This document shows, piece after piece, positions 36,315 to 43,493 of a stretch of DNA of 64,000 bases; position 1 is the first letter of the stretch; every line of letters starts with the position of its first letter. A model generated the notes under the pieces. It was not told where the DNA came from and searched no databases. It saw only the letters and a program-made list of their open reading frames with translations. Origin of the DNA: Ignavibacteriota bacterium (GTDB lineage: Bacteria > Bacteroidota > Ignavibacteria > Ignavibacteriales > Ignavibacteriaceae); assembly GCA_013285405.1 (NCBI GenBank), contig CP053446.1, positions 3,395,001-3,459,000 of the forward strand. The letters run 5' to 3'. The position numbers and the translations under genes are program-made.

Positions 36315-36788
36315 ATGAATAAGAAACTATATCGTTCGACAAATGACAAAATGCTTGGCGGAGTTGCCGGAGGACTCGCAGAATATTTTGGAATTGATTC
36401 AACTCTTGTCAGAGTATTGTTCATCGTCATAGTTTTTTTGGGAGGCGGAGGTATAATTGCTTATATCATTCTATGGATAGTTGTTCCTCAAAAACCTTAT
36501 GAACTTCCAAAGTATCCATTTAATCAATCACCTCCCGAATGTGAAAGCAATTCTAATTTTTCTTCGAGTGAAAATAAATCCGATTCTTTCAGTATGAATA
36601 GCAGCGGTGGTATTGCAAGTTCACTTCCACATACAAATAATAAACAAATCTGGGTTGCAATTGTGCTAATGGTAATCGGCAGTTTATTACTGCTCGATAA
36701 TATTTTTCCGCGATTTGATTTTAATCATTACTGGCCTGTAATTCTGATTGCGATTGGTGTTGGACTTTTATTGAAGGCAAAAAACTAA
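36315..36788 (+). CDS. PspC-domain membrane protein
   Basis: The 157-residue protein opens with a PspC domain ([24 protein letters not shown], then a membrane helix [23 protein letters not shown]). A serine/asparagine-rich linker leads to two further C-terminal helices of the LiaF/DUF5668 type ([34 protein letters not shown]). PspC-type proteins sense envelope stress. GGAGG lies a few bases before the ATG. It pairs with the next gene, 14 bases downstream. Confidence 0.85.
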   Translation: MNKKLYRSTNDKMLGGVAGGLAEYFGIDSTLVRVLFIVIVFLGGGGIIAYIILWIVVPQKPYELPKYPFNQSPPECESNSNFSSSENKSDSFSMNSSGGIASSLPHTNNKQIWVAIVLMVIGSLLLLDNIFPRFDFNHYWPVILIAIGVGLLLKAKN

Positions 36789-36802
36789 TAGGAGATATTA
36801 AA

Positions 36803-37723
36803 ATGAAACCATCACATATTTTTTGGGGTTTACTTTTTATCGGACTTGGTTTGCTGGTTCTGATTAATAATTTTACAGATATCATGATGGACTGGTCAAC
36901 AATCTGGAAACTCTGGCCGTTAACAATTGTTCTGATCGGTTTATCCATTCTGATCAAGCATCAGTTTGGAAAAAGTATAATCGCCGGACTTGCAGCGATA
37001 GTTCTAGCTCTTGCAATCTTTGCAAGTTTCAAAACTGCTACACACTTCTTAAACAATGATTTCAAAATTGATTTCGGAAATGATGCAAAACACGAAATCG
37101 ATACATCAGAATTTACAGAACAATTTGATTCTACATTGCACTTTGCAACTTTTAATTTTAATGCAGGCGCAGGTACTTTTAATATAACTGATACAACCGC
37201 ACATTTAATATATGCAAAGACAGTTGGCTATATAAATAATTACGATCTCTCAAGATATGATACCGATAGCAGCACAATTATTGATTTCGATATGGGAGAT
37301 AAAGCAATTTTCAGATTCGGTGATAATTATAAAAATACAGTCAACTTAGCTCTAAATCCCAAACCTGTTTGGAATATGAATTTTGATGTTGGTGCAGCTT
37401 CAATGGATTTTGATTTGACTCAGTTTAAAACGAGAGATATTACGGTTGATATGGGTGCTGCATCAATTAATATTAAGATTGGAAATCTGAATCCCGAAAC
37501 AAATATTAGTGTTGATGCTGGTGCATCGGATATTAATATTTCTGTTCCAAAAGAATCAGGTTGTGAAATTACAATAGATGGGGCACTTTCTTCAAAGCAT
37601 TTTGATGAATTTAAAAAGATGGATTCTGATAATTATGTGACTGAGAATTTTGAAAGTGCAGTTAACAAAATTTATATAAACATAGAATGCGGAGTTTCTT
37701 CAATAAGTGTGGACAGGTACTAA
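36803..37723 (+). CDS. LiaF-like membrane protein with C-terminal beta-repeat domain
   Basis: A 306-residue protein. Residues 1-80 form three or so membrane helices of the LiaF-TM/DUF5668 type. The rest is a beta-rich domain with repeating VGAASMDFDL, MGAASINIKI and AGASDINISV, as in DUF4097/toast-rack-like domains. Proteins of this build accompany PspC in envelope-stress responses. Likely co-transcribed with the PspC gene. Confidence 0.8.
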   Translation: MKPSHIFWGLLFIGLGLLVLINNFTDIMMDWSTIWKLWPLTIVLIGLSILIKHQFGKSIIAGLAAIVLALAIFASFKTATHFLNNDFKIDFGNDAKHEIDTSEFTEQFDSTLHFATFNFNAGAGTFNITDTTAHLIYAKTVGYINNYDLSRYDTDSSTIIDFDMGDKAIFRFGDNYKNTVNLALNPKPVWNMNFDVGAASMDFDLTQFKTRDITVDMGAASINIKIGNLNPETNISVDAGASDINISVPKESGCEITIDGALSSKHFDEFKKMDSDNYVTENFESAVNKIYINIECGVSSISVDRY

Positions 37724-37728
37724 ACTAA

Positions 37729-37803
37729 AAACTTACTCTTAAACTTTAACTTTAACTTAAATTGTTTAGAAGTAAGTTTAAGAACAGGAGCTCAGCTAGC
37801 TCC
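37729..37803 (+). terminator. Possible terminator/hairpin region after the LiaF-like gene
   Basis: AAACTTACT (37729) pairs with AGTAAGTTT (37771), and GGAGCT..AGCTCC (37787-37803) forms a tight hairpin. The T run after it is short (CCCTTTAAA), so termination is uncertain. Confidence 0.4.
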
Positions 37804-38450
37804 CCTTTAAACGCTTTTTGCATTAAGCTTATGAACTCTCGCCAACCTCTCTCTTACCAAGAGAGAGGCTTATTTTCATTTTAAAACTTTTTTTAATTGT
37901 TCTGTCAGCATAAGAAATGTTTTTTTATAACTCTAAATAATCCCTTCTCTTTTTAAGAGAAAGGTACGGGATGAGTTCACGAAACCAACTCCCCTTTAAA
38001 TGCTTTTTGCATTATAAATAATCTCTCTCTTTATCTCTCTCTTGAAAAGAGAGAGAATTATTAAAAATTCAAAACTAATTATTAGTTCTTCTGTCAGCAT
38101 AAGAAATGTTTTTTTATAACTCTAAATAATCCCTTCTCTTTTTAAGAGAAGGGTACGGGATGAGTTCACGAAACCAACTCCGCTTTAAATGCTTTTTACA
38201 TTAAACTGAGGAACTCTCTCTTTATCTCTCTCTTACAAAGAGAGAGAATTATTAACAATTCAAAACTAATTATTAGTTCTTCTGTCAGCATAAGAAATGT
38301 TTTTTTATAACTCTAAATAATCCCTTCTCTTTTTAAGAGAAAGGTACGGGATGAGTTCACGAAACCAACTCCCCTTTAAATGCTTTTTACATTAAACTAA
38401 GGAACTCTCTCTTTATCTCTCTCTTACAAAGAGAGAGAATTAATATCATT
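37801..38450. repeat. Tandem repeat of about 190 bp (four flank copies, three insert copies)
   Basis: The segment beginning CCCCTTTAAA and ending in the CTCTCTCTT..AAGAGAGAG palindrome starts near 37801, 37990, 38179 and 38370. Between copies lies a second segment, TTCTGTCAGCATAAGAAATG onward, starting near 37901, 38090 and 38281. It contains CCCTTCTC..GAGAAAGG and GGGATGAGTTC. The order is A-B-A-B-A-B-A, as if insert B had duplicated flank A and the pair had then been amplified. There is no coding frame. Confidence 0.85.
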
Positions 38451-38496
38451 ATAAAACTTTTCAACTTTTATTTTCTCCAATAGCTCACTTGCTGAC

Positions 38497-39942
38497 TCAC
38501 CTGCCCGCCGATTTTTTCTTCTGCTTTTTGTTAAGGTTTAACTTTTCCTTTTCTAATTTAATTTTTTCCAATAGCTTGCTGGCAGGCGGGTCATTCGGGT
38601 CTTGCGGAACAAGTTCTCCTCTGAATGCTTTTGCTAATATTGATTGTGTTAGTTTATCTACAAATGCTTTTGCTTTTTTATATCTCTCTTCTATTTCATC
38701 TGCTTTTTTGAGAAGTGCTTCAACTCGTTTTACGATTTCTTTTTGTTCTGCGTAAGGAGGAATATTGATTTCCCAGTTTTTAATTTTTGAGATGTTAAGA
38801 TTAGGCTGATTCCCTCCTACTGAAATCATTCTAATTTCTGCATACTGACTTAAACAAAACAAGTAGACATAATTCCTTATTACCTCATCGATAGATTCAT
38901 TAACTAAAGCTGCACAAGCTTGATTTATAGTAGCTTTTATTTTTAACACTCCAACTTGACCTCTTGTTTTTCCCTCACCATACATTGCAATTAGTATTGT
39001 ATCAATTGGTAACAAACTGACATTTGTTTCCTTAAGTGCTTTCTCTGTTATATACTCTTCAGATTCTATGATATCACAATTCTGGACTTGACCAGATTTT
39101 ATCCAAGGTATTTTACCATTTTCCCAATAAGCGTTATTCTTTCTAGATGGTGTTGATCCTGTTTCTACATCAAAAATGTTTTGAAGACAAGTTCTACTCC
39201 AATTTTTAATCTCTGTAATTTTAGAACTATCAATCTCAACAAACTTCAATTTTATATTCTTTTTAGTTCGATTAATAAATATTCTATTTATTAGAATAGC
39301 TCCACTTTCATCAACTGCATTCCTCTCTCTCCAATCCTTTGTCAACTCTCCTGTTACTGCTGCGTTAAGAACTGACTGCCTGAATCTTTTTATTATAACA
39401 GGAATTTTCTCAAGCCGTGCTTTTGCATCTTCTACTTTTGCTAATAGCTTATCAAGTTTTTCTACAATTCGCTTTTGCTCGTTGAGTGGAGCTAAGGGAA
39501 TTTCTATTTCAGCAAGTTTAGTTGCATTAACATTTGGAATCGCTATGCCAGTAGTAAGGTCTGAAATTGATTGCCAGTAATTCTTTGTATGAAAATAATA
39601 GTAAATAAACTTAGAATTGATCTCATCAAGTGTATTAAATCTAATCAAATATGAAGCAAATACCGTTTCAATAGATATATCTGATATTATATAACTTTTT
39701 CCGACCGACCCGGCCCTTGAAATTAAGATATCATTTTTCCTAATTAAATATTTACCTACATCCTTCGGAATATTGATGCAATATGGAACATTATCCCAAA
39801 TTATTTTTCCATTTGATAAATCAGTCGTTCTAAGATATTTTATTTTTCCTGTTCTTTCGGATTTTGTTGTCCAACCATATTGAGGTTTCGAACAAACTTC
39901 TCCAATCTTACATTCAACCCACCCGTTTGGCAATTCACTCAT
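38497..39942 (-). CDS. hsdS: Type I restriction-modification specificity subunit HsdS
   Basis: About 481 residues with two target-recognition domains (starting ELPNGWVECKIGEVC and IKNWSRTCLQNIFDVETGST). Each is followed by a conserved helical spacer: APLNEQKRIVEKLDKLLAKVEDA and PPYAEQKEIVKRVEALLKKADEI. It sets the bipartite DNA target for HsdM and HsdR. ATG 39942 overlaps the stop of the AbiEii gene (ATGA). The C-terminus (KKQKKKSAGR) runs into a GC-rich repeat; a decayed copy of SKLLEKIKLEK follows the stop. Confidence 0.92.
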   Translation of the reverse strand: MSELPNGWVECKIGEVCSKPQYGWTTKSERTGKIKYLRTTDLSNGKIIWDNVPYCINIPKDVGKYLIRKNDILISRAGSVGKSYIISDISIETVFASYLIRFNTLDEINSKFIYYYFHTKNYWQSISDLTTGIAIPNVNATKLAEIEIPLAPLNEQKRIVEKLDKLLAKVEDAKARLEKIPVIIKRFRQSVLNAAVTGELTKDWRERNAVDESGAILINRIFINRTKKNIKLKFVEIDSSKITEIKNWSRTCLQNIFDVETGSTPSRKNNAYWENGKIPWIKSGQVQNCDIIESEEYITEKALKETNVSLLPIDTILIAMYGEGKTRGQVGVLKIKATINQACAALVNESIDEVIRNYVYLFCLSQYAEIRMISVGGNQPNLNISKIKNWEINIPPYAEQKEIVKRVEALLKKADEIEERYKKAKAFVDKLTQSILAKAFRGELVPQDPNDPPASKLLEKIKLEKEKLNLNKKQKKKSAGR

Positions 39943-40841
39943 TGCCATTTCCAATCTTTTCTGTTCCAATTATTTTTTTTATCCGAGTTAAAAGCGGGTT
40001 CAATAAATTTTTCAATTTCAGAAACAACTTCTGTAAAGTTTAAATTTATTTTTAGCATTCGTTTATTAATAAATGCATTCCAAAGAATTTTAAGACTTTC
40101 ATCATTCTTAAATTTATCATCAAAAACAAAACGCCTTTTTTCGATTGATGTATTTCTGTTTTTAAATGTTTCCGTTAAAGCGTTATGGAGAGTTAAAAGA
40201 TCAAACTGCTTACCAGCGGCAAAGAAATGAATATCATAAAAGTCTTTCATCCTGCTTGTAGCAATACCAAGAGAAACAATCGCTTCAAATTTTTCTGCAA
40301 TTGCCGATTCAAGTGAATATACTTTTAAGTGCGGTGCTTCGAAATCCAGCAATGTGGGATAATCCATTGTAAGTGCATCAGGATAAATGACATCACCAAA
40401 TCCAATATCTATTTGTATTTGCTGCTTTACAGAATCAAGTTTTGCCGACAATTTTATTCTAATACCGTGATAATCATCCTGCTCAACAATTTGTTCAGCA
40501 GAAACAGAATCCTTCTGAAAAAATAATCCATCTTCAAAATTTATTGCTGCAATTTCGCTGAATATTTCTTCCAACGATTCAGTTTTATTTGGCAGAGAAG
40601 TTCCAAGCAAATCAATATCTTTAGTTGGTCGGAGTCTGCTAATATCGTGGGCAAGAAAAAGCAGAGCACCTTTCAGGACAAAATTATCGGAGTAAACAGA
40701 TTTTGAAATTCTAAACAAAAACCTTTCCTGAATATACTGTAGCAGGACTGAATTGAAATCGAGAGAGTTTTTACGAGCATAATTAAGTAGCTTTTCCTTT
40801 ACAGATACGGCAATATTTTTAATTTCTTTTTTAGGCATCAA
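39939..40841 (-). CDS. abiEii: AbiEii-type nucleotidyltransferase toxin
   Basis: A 300-residue protein with the AbiEii/AbiGii toxin pattern: FVLKGALLFLAHDISRLRPTKDIDLLG contains the nucleotidyltransferase G-A and D-x-D motifs, followed later by SLESAIAEKFEAIVSLG and RMKDFYDIHFFA. The family forms type IV toxin-antitoxin systems that block phage. Its start overlaps the antitoxin stop by 4 bases. Its stop overlaps the hsdS start by 3 bases, so toxin and restriction specificity are translated in sequence. Confidence 0.9.
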   Translation of the reverse strand: MMPKKEIKNIAVSVKEKLLNYARKNSLDFNSVLLQYIQERFLFRISKSVYSDNFVLKGALLFLAHDISRLRPTKDIDLLGTSLPNKTESLEEIFSEIAAINFEDGLFFQKDSVSAEQIVEQDDYHGIRIKLSAKLDSVKQQIQIDIGFGDVIYPDALTMDYPTLLDFEAPHLKVYSLESAIAEKFEAIVSLGIATSRMKDFYDIHFFAAGKQFDLLTLHNALTETFKNRNTSIEKRRFVFDDKFKNDESLKILWNAFINKRMLKINLNFTEVVSEIEKFIEPAFNSDKKNNWNRKDWKWQ

Positions 40842-41431
40842 CCTACAATTGCCTTAACATAAGGGAGTATTTTTTCTTTTACACTCAGAATCTCTGCATA
40901 CTCAAAGAGCTTGTTTATATCCCGCTTTTTTAGCTTAAGATAATTTTTAAGAGATTCAATTACTATATCATCGCCAATCTTATTGCGGTAGCGGAAGAGG
41001 TCGCAGATTGTTTTTTCTATTTTATAAATTTTTATCCTTCCGCTTTTAGTATCAATCTCATCTATCCCTGTTTCATAATATTTATTGGGAAAATAGAAAA
41101 CCTGAATCGGAGGATATTCCAGCTTAAAACCAGGGGTATTGTGTGGAACAGCTACAGTAATGTTAGAAGGATTAAAAGTAGTCAGCTCAAAATAGTCCGC
41201 AGCAGAAGTAAGGCAAATAACCGCTTTCTTATTTGCATTGCAAACGTCTGCAAAACTTCCGTGTTCATCCCAGGGATAATTTACAAGTTTATAAAGTCCA
41301 GGTTTTATCTTTTCAATTATTCCTTCAGATACAGCCTTAGCAATGTCTCTTGGATGAATTTTCTGGTTACGCAGTTCCTTCATTGTTGCGTAACCCTTAT
41401 GTTTTTCGAATATTTTTATTATTTGTTTCAT
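40838..41431 (-). CDS. abiEi: AbiEi-type antitoxin / transcriptional repressor
   Basis: About 197 residues from ATG 41431. The N-terminal winged helix (IIKIFEKHKGYATMKELRNQKIHPRDIAKAVSEG) and C-terminal domain (KIEKTICDLFRYRNKIGDDIVIESLKNYL) match AbiEi antitoxins, which bind inverted repeats in their own promoter. The longer frame (41455) would start inside such a repeat, so the shorter start is preferred. It is followed directly by the toxin gene. Confidence 0.88.
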   Translation of the reverse strand: MKQIIKIFEKHKGYATMKELRNQKIHPRDIAKAVSEGIIEKIKPGLYKLVNYPWDEHGSFADVCNANKKAVICLTSAADYFELTTFNPSNITVAVPHNTPGFKLEYPPIQVFYFPNKYYETGIDEIDTKSGRIKIYKIEKTICDLFRYRNKIGDDIVIESLKNYLKLKKRDINKLFEYAEILSVKEKILPYVKAIVG

Positions 41432-41437
41432 AGTATT

Positions 41438-41484
41438 GGATCGTTTCTTAGGCAAATATACAAAATATGCCTAAGAATTGATCC
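41438..41484. promoter_or_regulatory. Inverted-repeat operator of the AbiE pair
   Basis: GGATCGTTTCTTAGGCA (41438-41454) and TGCCTAAGAATTGATCC (41468-41484) form a 17-bp inverted repeat with two mismatches and a 13-nt AT-rich spacer. It starts 7 bases before the abiEi ATG. It fits known AbiEi autoregulation. Confidence 0.75.
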
Positions 41485-41570
41485 ACTAAATTATGGTTCA
41501 TTTTTACTGCCAACAGAATCGATTGGCAGTAATTCAGGACTGAATCAATTACAAGGAAAACAAAATTGAT

Positions 41571-43019
41571 TTACTTTGAATTCGAACCATTCCCGTTTAT
41601 TTCAATCTGTTCAAGAATATCTTTTAAGCTGTCAACAACTGCTTCAAGTTCTGTAATAGCTTCGCTTGCTAATACCTGTGGTTCTGGTAGTTCATCTGCA
41701 TCTTCAAGACTTTCATCTTTAAGCCAGCTTATATCAAGTTTATAATCTCTTTCCTGTATCTGCTTCAAACTAAATTTTCTAAATCTACCTTCTTCACCTA
41801 AGTCTTTTCTCTTACTTGTTCCGTTAGGATTTTCACCATAGCACTTTTCAAACTCTTCAAAATGTTTTGGAGTAAGTGGTCTGTCTTTCTTAGTAACTCC
41901 AGGCACATTAGAACGTGCATCAAATATCCATACATTTTCAGTCGGCAATCCTTTCTGGAAGAAAATTACATTCGCTTTAACTCCCTGACTGTAAGGAGTA
42001 AATGTTCCCCTCGGCAATCTTAAAATTGTATGGAGGTTGCAATCCTGCATAAGAATTTCAAACACATCACCAGCTTTATCTTCAAACAAAACGTTATCAG
42101 GCAAAACCATCGCTGCTCTTCCGCCTGGTTTAAGCACATTCATAACGTGCTGAACGAAGTTTAACTGTTTGTTGCTTGTTTCAATTGTAAAGTCATCTCT
42201 TTCAGGTGCCTGATTAGCTCCTTTCGTTCCAAACGGAGGATTGGTAAGGATACAATCGTATAATTCATTTTTCTTTGGTTCATAGATTGTATCACCCAGA
42301 TAGATTGTTGGCTCTAATCCGTGCAGGTAAAGATTCATTAAAGAAAGTCTTCTTGGTCTCGGGACTAAATCCTGTCCGTAATAAGTTTTTGTTTTAATTC
42401 GCTTGTAATCTTTTCTATCAATAGCTGCCCCGTGGTTTGATATACTCATCAGCCATTCATAAGCAGAAACAAGAAAACCTCCGCTTCCACAGGCAGGATC
42501 ACAAATTGTAAAACCTGCCTGTCCGGTAGGCAGGTCACTTTTTTCTCTTGGATCAGGTTTCATTAATCTTACAATAGATTGGATCAAAACTCTTGGAGTA
42601 AAATATTGTCCAGCACCCTTCTTTCCTTCGCTTGCGGCTTTTTCTAACAGACCTTCAAAAGCTTCTCCCTTTACATCAACATCCATTGCAGTCCATTCTT
42701 CTTCATCAATCAAAACCAAAAGTCGTTTAAGATTAACAGGATTATTAAACCTTGGCATTGATTGAGCAAAGATGTCACCGAGAATTCCTTTTTGTTCTCT
42801 GAGGACTCTCAATATATCTGAGTAATGATCTGTTAATTGTGTTCCCGATTTTTCTTTTAAGGTATTCCAGTCGTAACCTTTTGGAATAGTTACGTCCTTC
42901 TCATTAGCCATCTTAAGAAATAGAAGATAAGTTAACTGCTCGATGTAATCGCCGTAATCAATTCCATCGTGACGAAGAGTGTGACAAAAACCCCAGAGTT
43001 TGTTTACAATGTCTGACAT
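41571..43019 (-). CDS. hsdM: Type I restriction-modification DNA methyltransferase HsdM
   Basis: A 482-residue N6-adenine methylase with an N-terminal HsdM domain (LRHDGIDYGDYIEQLTYLLFLK). AdoMet motif I is FTICDPACGSGGF (about 171-183), the catalytic motif is NPPF in ILTNPPFGTKGANQ, and a C-terminal helical region ends in an acidic stretch. Odd feature: just before motif I the peptide DLPTGQAG is encoded by a perfect GC-rich palindrome (42513-42535) of the kind scattered through the intergenic repeats, inserted in frame. Confidence 0.94.
   Translation of the reverse strand: MSDIVNKLWGFCHTLRHDGIDYGDYIEQLTYLLFLKMANEKDVTIPKGYDWNTLKEKSGTQLTDHYSDILRVLREQKGILGDIFAQSMPRFNNPVNLKRLLVLIDEEEWTAMDVDVKGEAFEGLLEKAASEGKKGAGQYFTPRVLIQSIVRLMKPDPREKSDLPTGQAGFTICDPACGSGGFLVSAYEWLMSISNHGAAIDRKDYKRIKTKTYYGQDLVPRPRRLSLMNLYLHGLEPTIYLGDTIYEPKKNELYDCILTNPPFGTKGANQAPERDDFTIETSNKQLNFVQHVMNVLKPGGRAAMVLPDNVLFEDKAGDVFEILMQDCNLHTILRLPRGTFTPYSQGVKANVIFFQKGLPTENVWIFDARSNVPGVTKKDRPLTPKHFEEFEKCYGENPNGTSKRKDLGEEGRFRKFSLKQIQERDYKLDISWLKDESLEDADELPEPQVLASEAITELEAVVDSLKDILEQIEINGNGSNSK
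42513..42535. repeat. GC-rich palindrome inserted in frame inside hsdM
   Basis: ACCTGCCT-N7-AGGCAGGT. The same core (CCTGCC..GGCAGG) occurs in the repeat element near 2851 and in the miaA-pcm spacer near 52592, and a variant in the 50286-51483 array. It encodes DLPTGQAG before motif I of HsdM. Confidence 0.8.
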
Positions 43020-43025
43020 ATTAGT

Positions 43026-43493
43026 TTAATGTTTAGATTTCTTAAAAGATTCGAATTTTTCCTGATCTAATTTCTGTTCAATTAGAGTTAGCACATTTTT
43101 ATAAATCATCTTCTTTGATTTATCAGGGTAATTGGGAAATTCGTTAAATGCGATCCTATCGATAGCCCTAACTGATCTGGTGTATTCGAAGTAACCCATT
43201 ATAACATCTGTATTGATTTCATCACCACTTCTACGCTCTAGTTGGAGCTCTCCCTTTTCAGAAAAGGATGCTTTATTGTGTTGGTTATGAAATTTAACAT
43301 TTCCCATAGTTGTTGTTTCAACAATCCCCTTTATATACTGAGCATCAGTATAATATGATACTTTCCATTTACTCAAGTCAGTATCAATTGGGACTTCATT
43401 TTTATTCTTATCAACTGACGGCTTATCATAGCTGATAACCTCACTCAGATTAAATTTTATATTATACTTTGATTTGATTTTTACTTGTTTCAT
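43026..43493 (-). CDS. Unknown protein inside the type I RM operon (155 aa)
   Basis: A 155-residue soluble protein with no signal or membrane segment. Its start lies immediately before the hsdR stop (hsdR ends at 43494) and it ends 6 bases before hsdM, so it is firmly part of the operon. Composition is lysine-rich and beta-prone early (VKIKSKYNIKFNLSEV), with a helical C-terminus (KNVLTLIEQKLDQEKFESFKK). I recognise no domain. The position suggests an accessory factor or regulator of restriction, which is only inference. Confidence 0.7.
   Translation of the reverse strand: MKQVKIKSKYNIKFNLSEVISYDKPSVDKNKNEVPIDTDLSKWKVSYYTDAQYIKGIVETTTMGNVKFHNQHNKASFSEKGELQLERRSGDEINTDVIMGYFEYTRSVRAIDRIAFNEFPNYPDKSKKMIYKNVLTLIEQKLDQEKFESFKKSKH

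Noticed and set aside
39943-39969. HsdS start at 39969
   Set aside because: The extra residues overlap the toxin gene further. ATG 39942 makes the ATGA junction common in operons and begins at the family-like SELPNGWVE.
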